DNA of 64,000 nucleotides, from the NCBI GenBank assembly GCA_905221605.1, contig CAJNDS010001890.1:747501-811500 (forward strand). Reading direction: 5' to 3'. Below, in pieces: positions 26,301-36,455 of this stretch. Both the position numbers and the translations under genes were made by a program. Each line of letters opens with the position of its first letter. The stretch's first letter is position 1. Source of the stretch: Symbiodinium natans (lineage: Eukaryota > Sar > Dinophyceae > Suessiales > Symbiodiniaceae). The notes beneath the pieces were generated by a model. It was given only the letters and a program-made list of their open reading frames with translations. It was not told where the DNA came from and searched no databases.

Positions 26301-29300
26301 AAACCCTAAACCCTAAACCATGTAATTGGTACCCGTTTTGGCTGTATAGGGGACCCACAACCAAAAAGGTAAAGGTTATCCAAGTCAAACGTCCCCTCAA
26401 CGACAAGCAGTAGCTCGATCAACCGGCCTCACCCCTTCTTCAGTCCCTAGACGAAATTTGGGGTGTAAGGTTTAGGATTGTGGGTTTAGGCTTCAGGGTT
26501 TAGGATTTAGGGGTTTAGGGTTCAGGGTTTAGGGTTTATAGCGTTTAGGGTCTAGGGTCGCGCTAAATCGGTCCCCAACGAAAATCCTCAACCCAAGGCT
26601 CGACAGGGAGTCTCTGAAGGAGGGGCCCTTGCAAGAGACCCTGGGGTTCACGTAAGATTTAGGGTTTATAGGGTTTAGGGTTTGGGGTTTAGGGTTTAGG
26701 GTTTAGGGTTTAGGGCTTAGGGTTCAGGGTTCAGAGTTTAGAGTTGGGATGTTCCCACTTGTATTAACGATCCTTTAAACCGTCTAAACCCTCTCAACCC
26801 GAAACTAACCCTAAGCAAACCCTATAAACCTAAAAAGCTATACTATAAACCCTAATGCTAACCTATATTATAAACCCTAAGCAAACTCTATAAGCCCTAA
26901 ACAAACTCTGCTATAAACCCTAAACAAAACCATCAAACCCTATAGACCCTAAACAACCCCTATAAACCCTAAAAAAGCCCCAAACCCTATACCCTAAACC
27001 CCTAACCCCCCAAACAAGCCCTAAAGACCTAGCAAAGTCTCGGGTGGGCGGCTTCACGCCAGGTGCCGCGTTCAAGGCTAGGCCGACGGCAAGTATGAAG
27101 GCACCCACCGCCTCTTGGGATTGAGGGTTTAGGGTCTAGTTTTTTTGGGTTTAGGGTGTAGGGCTTAGGTTATAGCGTTTAGGACTTGTACTCGAGCATA
27201 TAGGGCTACTAGGAAGTAACAATCCGCAACCGCTTGGTTGCAGGGCCATTCAATCCAGATCGTAAGTCAAGAATATCCATTGACTTGAATCATATTGAAG
27301 CCCCAAACCCAAAACTCTTGCAAAAGGCCGTTTCCCAGCACTTCAGGCGAGGCCTGTCCCGCCAGCGTCTCGGGCACCTAGGTTCTGGTGCAACCTAAAG
27401 TAGGACAACAAGTTAAACCTCCACCGCAACACACTGAAACAGCCGAAACGATTAACGCAAAGGGCGCCCCGCAGACACTGAAAGTCACCTAATTACAAGT
27501 ATGTATGGCTCTTGGATATAAAGCCAACAAACAACATATAGCACCCTCAACTCTAAACCCTAAACCCAAACCCCGAAGCCTAAACCCTAACCCCAAACCC
27601 TAAACCCTAAACCCCAAAAGCAAAGCGTACCAGTGGGGTCTCCGAAGGCACCGACAGCCCCAGGCTGAGCGCCGCGGCGCCTGCGGAGAAGGTGCCAGTG
27701 TTGACCATCCTGGGTGTTTAGGGTTTAGGGTTTAGGGGTTTAGGGGTTTAGGGGTTTAGGGGTTTAGGGGTTTAGGGGTTTAGGGGTTTAGGGGTTTAGG
27801 GGTTTAGGGGTTTAGGGGTTTAGGGGTTTAGGGGTTCAGGGTTTAGGGGTTAAGGGTTTAGGGTTTAGGGGGTTCGGGTTTAGGGCTTCGGTTTCGGGTT
27901 TAGGGGTTTAGGGGTTTAGGGTTTAATTAGGGTTTAGGGTTTAGGGGTTTAGGGATTTAAGGTTTCGGGTTTAGGGTTTAAGGGTGAGGGATTTAGGGGT
28001 TTAGGGCTTAGGGTTGAGGGTTTAGGGGTTGAGGTTTTGGGGTTGATACGGCTTTAACTATAGGGTCTATGGGCATAAGAGGGTTGATACGACCGGGTTT
28101 ACGATCTACAGGGTCTGAACCAGACAAAGAAGGAAAGGGTATTACCACTGGGCTTCCGAGTTATTCTGGCTGCATAGGGACCATAAGGGAATACTATGAG
28201 TAATTTGTCCGACCCACAAATCAACAGACCATCCAGGTAGGCCCAGAACCCTAAACCCTAAACCCTAAACCCTAAACCCCAGAACTTGCCATAGCCGCGG
28301 GGCATGGTTGACCACGCTGAGGCAAACACACCCCAGGTCCACGTCCGCGCGGGCCCTGCACAACTTTGTTAGGGTTTTGGGTTTAGGGCTGGGGTTTAGG
28401 GTTTAGGGTTTGGGGTTTAGGGTTTAGGGCTTGAGGGTTTGGGGTTTAGGGTTTAGGGCTTGAGGGTTTGGGGTTTAGGGTTTAGAGCTTGAGGGTTAGG
28501 GGTTTAGGGTTATGGTTTAGGGCTTGCGGGTTAGGGTTTTTAGGAAAACGTGTTCTTTGTACGTGGCACGTTGGCCGGGGGCACAATGCTTGGGCCACCT
28601 GAAAAACCTAAGTTTTTTGAGGACCCTGAAGCTGGGATCATATACCCTATAATACTACGTAAGGCTAAATGAACCATGAGCCCCCCAAAAGTGGGGTCAT
28701 ACACCCTATACTACAATAATCATGCTTAAAAGGCTATACTGAACCATGAGCCCTTGTAAGGTTCATTTGGTTCTAGGCACTTGCGCTTTCTGCGGCTCAA
28801 GCAGAGAAGAACTCATCACCGACGCTGGCTAGGATGGCCCTTAGCAAACCCTGCGAACTATGTTCCTAAATAGACTTCTCTTGAACCTAGAAGAAGGAAA
28901 GATGTACGCTATCCCAAGAGGGCCAGCCTAGCTGGGATGCCTACAGCAAGTTCTGAGCTATGCGGTCCCTCTCTACGGCATCATGCTTGGCCCAACCCAC
29001 ATACACAGCACCTTCATAGTCCAGTAACCATATGTTCGTAAGGGCACCTTTTTTTTTTGGGGGGTTGCCTCAATTTCCAACAGGGCTGGGAAGTTGAAGT
29101 TCCACCGTCGGAGCTTTTGCATGAACTGCTGGCAAAGTTGGCGGCTGAAGAAAACCAGAGAAAACCTCTCCCCCTCAAAAGGTAGCACAGCATGTGGCCA
29201 GCGGCCGTCAAAGCCCACAAACCTTCGCCGCACATCCACTGCGATGCCGGGCACCAAGATCTCACCAGCCGGACCACTCTTGAGATTGGCAGACTCGAAG

Positions 29301-32223
29301 AGTCTCTGCCGCCAAGCGCCTGGTAGTGTGTCTGGCAGCTTGACATACACATCGCCTCTCTCATCGAACAGCCACAGCTCACCACCCCGATAGTTCGACA
29401 GCCCAACCAGCATGTTCGGACCAACGTTTTTTTTCTGTCCACGTGCATAAGAGGTATATACGTCCCCCATGTTCAGCTCCATGAAGCGACTGAGGTTAAA
29501 CAAGACGAACTGCACGTCATCATCCTCGTAGTTAACAGCTGCACAAAGTTTGGGCGGCGAACTGCATCGTTTGAGCACACGAGGCCTTTCTTGTATCCGA
29601 ACACCAAACCCATACAAAAGGCGAGTATCGACTCAACACCTGCCGGACGCACATTGGCTCGCCCATGGTTGTTCTTCCACTTGGTCTTCTGCAGGGCCAG
29701 CTCCACGTCGGCAAAACTGATGCTGCCATTGGGCAGGCGAATGGCAGCATCTGCTTCGCCCGGGGGGATCCTCCAGAGCATTTCGCCTCAGCTATCGATG
29801 TGAGCTTTGCACGCATCCTCTGGGAGCACTGCGCCCAAAGCTGTCGGAACAGATCCATGACCTGCGTGTGGCGAGCAATCGCCCGAAGCTTCTGCAACAA
29901 CTTCGACGTGGTGGTTTGTTTGCCCAATAGCTTCCGGGCACATTCTGTGGAAAGGTAGGCCACAAACTTGTGTAAGTGAGAAGCGCCTGGCTTGTATGCT
30001 CGCATCGGGAGAAGGTCTCCCACCTTCATTTCGGCGCCGCAGACATCGCACGTAACCCCGCAACTTTGATCTTTCCGCAGTGGCATCTTCTGCGCTGTGG
30101 GTCCAATACATTGCAACATCTGAAGATCTAGACTTGGATGCCACAACCCAAACCTCAGTGACGCAACTCCCGATATCTTTCACCACTCATGCACGCACAA
30201 TTTAGGTTTTCTAGACCAAGGAGTAACCTCGAAATTTAAAAGGGTGCCCCTGGGAACCCACACCCTAAAAAAAAGGAATAGGGGCCCACTCTGGATCCTA
30301 GTTTTAGGATTCCCTAAGGGTCCATGTACCTAAATATGGACTACTTAGGCCTTAAAGTACTTCCTATATATGGACTTTGGGGCCCAAGTATATAGTAATA
30401 AGGTACATGGACCCTTAGGGATTTATCGGGCTATAAGGCCACTGCCGTCTAAGATGCCGCCAGGCGTCGTACTGAAGGCGTGACTCGCGAGCACATCCTT
30501 GAGCTTCATGGGGCCAGTTGCAAAGGCAGGGTTTAGGGTTTAGGGTTTAGGGTTTAGGGTTTAGGGTTTAGGGTTTAGGGTTTAGGGTTTAAAGCCTGAA
30601 CCCTAAACCCTAAACCCTAAACCCGAAACCCTGAACCCTAAACCCTAAGCCCTCAACCCTGAACCCTAGAGCCCCCGATTTCTTTCGTCCTTAAAAAGAT
30701 ATGGAACTCTACTACTCACGACGATGCCCAAAAGTGGGATGTTCCTCCTTATACAATCCTTAACCAGGTTTAGGTTTAGGGCTTAGGTTTTAGGGTTTGG
30801 GGTATAGTACCCCCTGACAAAATCCCTACTAAGGACTGTTAGCATAAGGGGTAACAGGAAAACAACAAACCAAACGAGGCACCCTTGACTAATCTTTGGC
30901 CTAAGATCCCCCCAAAACACACTTCCTTATAAGGGTAATTCTAGGGATTCTTTTGAAGATTTTCGCGGGTTCTTAAGCAAATAAGAGCAAATGAAACACC
31001 CCTTGTAGGCATTGCCTCTTGGGCCAAACCTGAAGGCAAAAAGAGAACCAAACCGATACACAGAAATATAAAACACTGGTGAAAACAAAAAGGAGGGGAT
31101 TATTTGGGTCAGGGGTTTATAAAGGGATTTGCAGACCCGAAGCTTGAATCTCTCTTCGTGGCGGGCTCATGAGTTGATAGGTTCTGGGCCCAGGGTTGAA
31201 AATTTGGGGTGCAGGGTCTCCAGTTGCAGTCTTGACAACCTCAAGGACCAAATGAGCCCTAAAAAGGGTTATGCTTCATATTAACCCTAGTAGGGATTGT
31301 AAACCCTAAACTCTACACCCTAAACCCTAAACCCTAAAACCTAACACTAAACTCGGAGGTCCCAATTTTAGTGTTCATTTTGTTCTTGAGGAAAACTTGG
31401 CTGCACTTAGTAGGGTAGCTATAAGTTGAACTTTTAGCTGCCTTATGAAGCAACCCAATAAACCCAAAAAGGCTAAGGCTCTAAAGTTACAGTAAAGCAC
31501 CACAAAGTTTCGAAACCCTGAACCCTAAGCCTTAAGCCCTAAGCCCTAAACCCTAAACCCTAAACCCTAAGCCCTAAAAAGCTATGGTAAAGCACCACGA
31601 AGAAAAGGCCCCCACCTCGGTTCTACAGGGCCCTAAAAGGATTATGCTTCACATTAACCCAAATTAGGGATTATAAACCCTAAACGCTACACCCTACACC
31701 CTAAAACCTGACACTAAACTCGGAGGTCCCAATTTTGGTGTTGATTTGGTTCTTAAGTGAGGAGAGAAGGCCCCGCCTCGGTTCTACAGGGCCCAGTGGG
31801 GGCGCAGCCAAACCAGGGGAGGCCGCCAAAGCAGCCAGAGTCAGATCTTCGCGCATGATCTCACCTGCAACGCCTCCTAGACCCTAAACCCTAAACCCTA
31901 GACCCTAAACCCTAAACCCTAAACCCTAATCCCTAAACCCTAAACCCTAAACCCTAAACCCTAAACCCTAAACCCTAAACCCTAACCCTAAACCCTAAAC
32001 CCTAAACCCTAAACCCAGAGCAAAGACACCGAAACACAGACCCTAGATTTATTGGAAGCTCCCGTCTGCGGTTTTAGGTTTCGGGTCTTAGGGTCTTAGG
32101 GTCTTATGGTCTAGGGTTTAGGGTTTCGAAACTTTGTGGTGCTTTACTGTAACTTTAGATCCTTTGCCTTTTTGGGCCCATTGGGTTTCTTAGTAAGGCA
32201 GGGCCAGGCTTGCATTTCTTCAT
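8614..32223 (-). CDS. NCS1-family nucleobase/allantoin-type cation symporter, about 27 exons
   Basis: Membrane transporter of the nucleobase-cation-symport-1 family (purines, pyrimidines, allantoin, hydantoins); substrate not inferable. Exons in transcript order: 32205-32223, 31848-31864, 30443-30497, 28286-28355, 27631-27709, 27060-27111, 26166-26199, 24253-24324, 23584-23638, 22967-23002, 21591-21627, 21022-21055, 20826-20889, 19456-19503, 18818-18871, 17874-17932, 17213-17252, 16419-16483, 15600-15664, 14285-14358, 13527-13565, 12788-12856, 11775-11825, 10713-10823, 10263-10338, 8875-8972, 8614-8730 (TAA). Sum 1590 nt, in frame, about 529 residues, normal for the family. Landmarks in order: RTWTWG; SLGLS; LNAAPG; a TRGAVAIMW helix; NVCDLSRF; VGQSVGVPVPF; ATKMAFGTAVW; LLANILSPIND followed by NLAPK; CDYWILK; GVNWRALL; CFPG. 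Family identity rests on the 8.6-17.9 kb exons and is strong. The first three exons are less certain (Met at 30509 is an alternative start giving 521 residues), and the 3' end of exon 23584-23638 is uncertain. Confidence 0.87.
9215..9325. repeat. Poly-C tract cluster
   Basis: Four C-runs (up to about 30 C) separated by short words and bordered by TTTTAGGG repeats. One of about a dozen poly-C/poly-G runs of 10 or more in the window (others near 317, 9703, 14677, 20680, 23276, 33446, 49408, 49458, 57420, 58090, 58829, 61084). Confidence 0.9.
10018..10102. mobile_element. Inverted-repeat element, AGGGAATGAGGGAAT family
   Basis: TAGGGAATGGGGGAATGAGGG ... CACTCATTCCCTGCTAAG. Related to the element at 63170. 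Confidence 0.65.
10905..11012. mobile_element. MITE, AGGGTCCATGTACC family
   Basis: Left end diverged (CAGGGTTTATGTACC), right end GGTACATGGACCCTGA; inner ATACTTGGGCCC arm. Lies in the intron 10824-11774 of the NCS1 gene. Confidence 0.8.
11049..11150. mobile_element. MITE, GGGATGTTCCCC family
   Basis: Ends GGGATGTTCCCCTTTTATA and AAGGGGGAACATTCC with inner ACTGAGAGTCCT / AGGACTGGTAGT arms. Related copies lie at 19790-19856 and 30738-30852, and half copies at 26745 and 58515-58553. Confidence 0.8.
13311..13492. mobile_element. MITE, AGGGTCCATGTACC family, interrupted by a telomere-type tract
   Basis: Left part 13311-13408 ends ACATGGGGCCCTCAGGG. A CCCTAAA tract at 13421-13471 follows, and then a second right end, TATTTAGGTACATGGACCC. 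The element seems to have been split or partly copied around the tract. Confidence 0.75.
15217..15560. repeat. (AAACCCTAT)n array, about 37 copies
   Basis: A highly uniform 9-bp array, a variant of the CCCTAAA unit with an extra AT. A few units vary (AAACCCTGT, a short AACCCTATC). The long ORF across it is an artefact. It lies in the NCS1 intron 14359-15599, right next to exon 15600-15664. Confidence 0.95.
18888..19040. repeat. TTTAGGG tract
   Basis: About 20 TTTAGGG heptamers with a block of GGGTCTA variants. It begins 17 bp from NCS1 exon 18818-18871. Confidence 0.9.
19790..19856. mobile_element. MITE, GGGATGTTCCCC family
   Basis: TTGGGATGTTCGCCCTTATAC ... GTATAAGGGGGAACATCCCAA, a nearly perfect 67-bp hairpin with a short loop. 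Confidence 0.85.
20192..20455. repeat. (TA)n followed by (CAT)n trinucleotide array
   Basis: TA-rich run at 20192-20250, then about 50 CAT/CGT trinucleotides at 20305-20445. ORFs of polyHis, polyIle and polyMet are artefacts. In an NCS1 intron. Confidence 0.95.
22239..22398 (+). CDS. Candidate plus-strand exon inside an NCS1 intron
   Basis: Open frame of about 53 codons (AAEILEAFKTITLKNKKS ... NYQQLEGVKR) between a TATGCAG acceptor and a GTGTAGGG or CGTGTAGG donor. It is antisense to the NCS1 gene, within intron 21628-22966. Hydrophilic; no family recognised. Confidence 0.3.
23826..23925. mobile_element. Dispersed element, TTTCCGAAATTxAGGGGTACC family
   Basis: GGGTTTCCGACAGTAGGGG at the left, TTTTCGTAAACCCCCATTTG at the right. 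Lies in an NCS1 intron. Confidence 0.7.
24888..25050. mobile_element. MITE, AGGGTCCATGTACC family, with tract and duplicated right end
   Basis: A full copy (24888-24982) ends GGTACATGGACCCT. A CCCTAAA tract follows, then CCAAGTATATTATAATCAGG and a second TACATGGACCCTGAG. Same architecture as the copy at 13311. Confidence 0.75.
25440..25605. repeat. (CT)n microsatellite
   Basis: CTCTCTCT with CTCG and CTTG variants. In NCS1 intron 24325-26165. Long Ser/Leu or Glu/Arg ORFs are artefacts. Confidence 0.9.
27717..27960. repeat. TTTAGGGG 8-mer array
   Basis: About 14 nearly perfect TTTAGGGG units at 27728-27836, then mixed TTTAGGG/TTCGGG words. In an NCS1 intron, directly after exon 27631-27709. 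Confidence 0.9.
28973..30186 (-). pseudogene. Frameshifted 2OG-Fe(II)-oxygenase-like reading frame inside an NCS1 intron
   Basis: A minus-strand coding stretch of about 1.2 kb spread over three frames. The 5' part (about 30146-29790) has a CDVCGAEM cysteine pair and a helical region. The middle (about 29781-29540) contains GLVFGYKKGLVC and NFVQLL. The 3' part (about 29560-28973) contains NVGPNMLVGL, YRGGELWLFDERG and WPHAVLPFEGERFSLVFFS. The last pattern matches the distal His plus Arg strand of 2OG-Fe(II) dioxygenase folds, and I recall the GGELW block as common in dinoflagellate predicted proteins. The expected H-x-D iron ligand motif is missing from the main frame but is present as HVD in the +1 frame near 29440, just before a run of eight A (minus strand). 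At least two frameshifts separate the blocks, so this is a pseudogene or a region with homopolymer errors. It lies wholly within the intron 28356-30442, on the same strand as the host gene. Function and origin (retrogene or mobile element cargo) are inference. Confidence 0.6.
30316..30419. mobile_element. MITE, AGGGTCCATGTACC family
   Basis: Nearly perfect: AGGGTCCATGTACC, inner TAGGCCTTAAAGTACTTCC, AAGTATATAGTAATAAGG and GTACATGGACCCT. Lies in the NCS1 intron 30498-31847. Confidence 0.85.
30738..30852. mobile_element. MITE, GGGATGTTCCCC family, interrupted
   Basis: GGGATGTTCCTCCTTATAC at the left and GGACTGTTAGCATAAGGGG at the right flank a TTTAGGG-like insertion. Confidence 0.65.
31250..32190. 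repeat. Duplicated and inverted intron segments
   Basis: A stretch with GGATTATGCTTCACATTAACCC, telomere-type words and ACTCGGAGGTCCCAATTTT at 31255-31400 recurs at 31630-31765. A separate 70-bp segment at 31448-31517 (ACCCAATAAACCCAAAAAGG ... AAGCACCACAAAGTTTCGAAA) is present inverted at 32105-32188. All lie in the NCS1 intron 31865-32204 or its neighbour. Confidence 0.75.
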
Positions 32224-33415
32224 CGCCCGCGCCGCCTGAAGCCGCAACGTCCCTTCATTGCTGAATCCAGCTCAGAGTGTGCATCGAATCGTGCACCATC
32301 CGCATGCAGACTTCACTAAACCCAAATATCCTTGGTAGCCCAAAAACCATATTGCAATAAGCTGGTACCCTTTTTGGTGTTAAGTATGTTGATAATTGGT
32401 ACCCATAACCCACAGAGGGCAACATGATACAGAACCCTAAACCCAAAATAGATTTCAGAATAACTGGGCGTGAAAGCTCTATGCCTTGCAAATACAGAGT
32501 ATGTGACAAGAGCTGAAACCCAAGCACGCCCCTGAGCCAGAAATCGTGCGGCACATGCATAGGGTGGACAGCTTTAGAACTTAGGGATTTAGGGTACCTG
32601 ACCCCTAAACCCCTCCAAACCAAACACCCCCGAAGCTGCAAAACACCCAACACCTTAGGCCCTAAACCTCTACCCCAGGTCCTTGTCTTCCATGCACCAC
32701 AAACCTAAACCCTAAACCCTAAACCCCAAACCCTAAACTGTACATGAAATCTGGGCCCAACAGTGTTTCTAGAAAGTATCTCGAAGCCCAAGGCAAGTAG
32801 TACGCAAGCAGTTCGGCACACGGACGCGAATCCTGAACCCTCACCCTTCAACCCTCAGTCCTGAACCCAACCTTCACACCCTCAAGGGTTTAGGGTTTAG
32901 GGTTTAGGGTTTAAGGTTTAGGGTTTAGGGTTTAGGGAAGAGACCGGAAGTTTAGGGTGTAGGGTTTAGGGATGGTGTGACAGCTTCATGGGCTTCGATG
33001 CGCAGCCCTAAACCCTACAATCTAAGGGTAGTTACATGGTTTAGGGTATGGGGTTTAGGGTTTAAGGTTCTAAGGGTAGTTGCATGGTCACCCCTTATAT
33101 GTTAAGGCCATACATCAGAGCCCTTTCAAGGAGGTTAGGGGCCATAGTAAGGGCCCATACCCTAAACCCTAAACCCTGAACCCTGAACCCTGAACCCTAA
33201 ACCCTAAACCCTAAACCCTAAACCCTAAACCCTAAACCCTAAACCCTAAACCCTAAACCCTAAACCGCGGGTTGAAGGGGCTTAGGTGCTGACTAGGAGG
33301 CGATGCTAGATGCTTACTCTGCACAGTCAGCTCCCTACCTCTTGGTCATTCTTTACCATTATGATGATGCTGACGATTCTTATTATATAGAATAGATACT
33401 GTATACTTTACGTGT

Positions 33416-33570
33416 ATGTTTCTTTTGGTTTTTGTTTTGCAGGCGGGGGGGGGGGGGGGGGGGGGCTGCTATGCCACACCTCCTGAAATTCTACTACACT
33501 TACAGTACCTCCCAGAAGAACCCAAAGAGTTGCCCACAATTAAAGTCGGGGGTCCTATTGCTGTTCATGG
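33416..33570 (+). CDS. Candidate plus-strand exon with poly-G run
   Basis: A good acceptor (pyrimidine-rich TTTTGGTTTTTGTTTTGCAG) ends at 33441. A run of about 20 G follows, then an open frame ATPPEILLHLQYLPEEPKEL, and a strong donor CATG/GTGAGTG near 33570. No family recognised. The poly-G would encode polyglycine, and its length decides the frame, so the reading is uncertain. Confidence 0.45.
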
Positions 33571-34735
33571 TGAGTGTAGACAGGGTTTAGGGTTCAGGGT
33601 GTAGGGTTTAGGGTGAATGTAAGTATGGATTGGTGAGTGTACACATGGGGTGTCAAGCTGGGAATACAAACCCTACCTCACGCGGAGTCGAAGGATTATC
33701 GGGTAGAGGTCTTCGGGCCGAACAGCAGGTTTAAGGTTGAGGGCTTCGGGTTTAGGGTCTAGGGTCCAGGGAACCAGCCAAGTAAAGGGACCTCAAGCAA
33801 ACCTTCACACGACTGCAGCTCCACCCAAAACTCTTCTGAAGCCCTACTGCCGACTTAACTAAACCTTAGCCCCAAACGCCCAAGCCCCTGCACAAAACCC
33901 CAAACCCCCAAACCCCGAAACCCCGAAACCCCGAAACCCCCAAACCCCTAAACCCCTAACCCGCAAACCCTCGACCCCAAACGCCAAAGCAGCCTTGCGG
34001 TGTTGGCTCCAGGTCTTCCACACCTTCTAGCAGGACAGTAGGGCAACGGCACTTGCTTTCGGGATGCACACGACCGTCCTGAATCCAAAATTGCCCTACC
34101 TCCTTGTCTGCGGGGTGCACGGTTGAGGTTTCGAAGTAAGGTCTAGGTTAACCCTGCATATTTCCTCAGCAACCTATGCATTGTGATGTTAGGGTATATT
34201 TACTTCCGCTCATGCTCTACGCCCCCCGTCCCCAGATGGCACTTTTCTTCTCCTATATCTGTTAGGGTGGTTTAGGCGTCTAGAGGTTCCCATATCAGCC
34301 CCATGAAAACAACAAAAAGATTCTGTGTCCACTCCTGAAATAGACTGCGCACTGCACGTGATTGCTAACGTGATTTCAGCTTTCATGCACACTCTAAACC
34401 CTAAACAGCAGATCCTAAACCCCTCACTTGGGTCAAGGCGGTTTGTGTCTCTTAGGGTCCAAGTAAGTACAATGGCCGTGTTGGCAGCCTCATGCAAACA
34501 CATATGGGATGTATATGCCCTCCAGAAGTTATTAATGATAAGGAATACTCCGTAAACTGCAAAAACCCTAGCCTAAACCCTAAATTACTAAACCCTAAAC
34601 CCTAAACCCTAAACCCCAAACCCTAAACGGCCCAAAACCCTAAACTGAGGGTTACTCAAACTTCTTCTCAAGAGGTGTTGCGGCTCTCTGGGTGCCCTGG
34701 AGGTTGCCCCCCCGCCAAGACCCGAAGCATTTGGG

Positions 34736-34832
34736 GGGTTTCCGAAATTTAGGGGTACCTTATTGGGGTGCTTAAGATAAGGGGATCTATATTCAGGGTC
34801 CCAAAAATTTCATAAACCCCATTTAGGGCTTA
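34736..34832. mobile_element. Dispersed element, TTTCCGAAATTxAGGGGTACC family
   Basis: Starts GGGGGTTTCCGAAATTTAGGGG, ends with ATTTCATAAACCCCATTTAG. Related copies at 1207-1255, 19592-19668, 21523-21568 (right half) and 23826-23925. Arms GGGGTTTCCG and CGTAAACCCC are imperfect inverted repeats. Confidence 0.7.
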
Positions 34833-35220
34833 CGGTTTTGAAGGTCTCTGGGATCCCTGGAGAATGCTGAAACCCGTACAGGGCACGATCCTCTCGAAGG
34901 CCCAGCCCTAAACGCCACCTCGTGAGGGGCCAGAACCCGCAAAATTGCCAGAGCACTGAGTTTGCAAACAAGTAGAAAAAGAGATTTTGCAGAAAACCCT
35001 CAACCCTAAACCCGAAATCCTCAACCCAAAGCCCGAAACCCTAAACCCGCCTTCTGCGACCATGGCCCCAGCCCCCGAGGAGATCTCCAGAGGAAGGAGC
35101 TGCTCTTTCATTCCCATCGAGGGGTTTGGGGTGCACTGGTTTGGGCCACAACGCCCGCGACACCCGGGCTAACAGCAATACTGCCTTGCGATTTACAGCT
35201 GTGAGACTGCAACAACTAAT

Positions 35221-36348
35221 TGGGAGTCATTGGCCTCCCCTCCACTGGTCAGCCGCAAGCTACGCAGGACCATCTTTCCCCCAGCTGGCACGTTAGCCCA
35301 TTTGTCCTGCTGTCATGCATCCCGCACCGGGACGCGTTGGCCAGAAAGGAAACCGGAAATGCATACTTGATGCATGCGCGCTCAGCGAAGCGCGGCCAGC
35401 GACGACCATGCCCTCACACCCGGCCAACGGTGTGCAAGGATTGCGTGGTAGGTGCGGCAAATCCTTGTGGGTAGGGCCTCCGGTTGTGGGCAAGCCGCAA
35501 CTCGATCCAGCTAACTGCAAACATGTCACAATCCTGTTGTTTCGTTCTGCAGCACTCTGTGTCATAATGTTGTCGCAATGGGAGATATGATATGACAAAA
35601 CAGCTCATCTCATCTTTTGAGCAGGCAAGATGGCATATGATGAAGCCATGTGAACCTACGAACAGCTGTCTGTCAGACGGCTTGTTCCACAGTTACATTC
35701 TACAACTAACTTAGCAGTCGAGTGCCCCTCCTCCGGTCATCCGCAAGCCACGCTGCGGCATTTTTCCCCCCAGCAGGACCCTTTGTCTTGCTGTCATGCC
35801 TCCGCACCGAGACGCGTTGGCCAAAAGGGAAAGCGGAACATAAATACATGCTCGAAGCATGCAGATGCCGAGTCAATTGGCCGAGTCGGCAAAGCGGCCG
35901 GCGACGACCATGCCCTCACACCGGTCCAGCAGAATAAGTCAGACATGTCAATCATCTCGCTGTTTCTTCTGCAGCACCCAACAAAAAAGGCCATCGCATC
36001 TTCTAGCAGCGCGCAAGCAAAATTGTATGTCATGATGACACCATATCCGAAAAGTCGTCATGCTCCACGGCAAGATTATGCAAGTAACTTCGCAGCCTCC
36101 CCTCCACTGGTCAGCCGCAAGCTACGCAGGACCATCTTTCCCCCAGCAGGCACATTAGCCCATTTGTCCTGCTGTCATGCATCCCGCACCCGGATGCGTT
36201 GGCCAGAAGGGAAACCGGAAAAGCACGCTTGAAGCATGCACGCCGAGTCAGCGAGCGCGGCCCGCGACGACCATGCCCTCACACCCGGCCAACGGTGCGC
36301 AAGGATTGCGTGGTAGGTGCGGCAAATCCTTGTGGGTAGGGCCTCTGT
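35221..36348. repeat. Three copies of a 210-255-bp module, no gene
   Basis: Copy 1 at 35225-35482, copy 2 (diverged, shorter) at 35716-35927, copy 3 at 36092-36348. Copies 1 and 3 are almost identical (CCTCCACTGGTCAGCCGCAA, GACGACCATGCCCTCACACC, GGTAGGTGCGGCAAATCCTT). ORFs cover them on both strands but shift frame between copies, so I do not call a protein. Possibly part of a larger dispersed element. Confidence 0.8.
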
Positions 36349-36351
36349 CTC

Positions 36352-36455
36352 CCAAAGAGTTCAGTAGCCTATATAGTATATACTTGGGCCCAAGCTACTA
36401 CATGGTAACCCCTGTAAGGCCCAAGTATATCCTATAGAGGTACATGGACCCCTAG
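36352..36455. mobile_element. MITE, AGGGTCCATGTACC family
   Basis: Right end AGAGGTACATGGACCC, inner arms ACTTGGGCCC and GGCCCAAGTATA. Left end diverged (AGTTCAGTAGCCT). It truncates the second copy of the 250-bp duplicated module. Confidence 0.7.
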
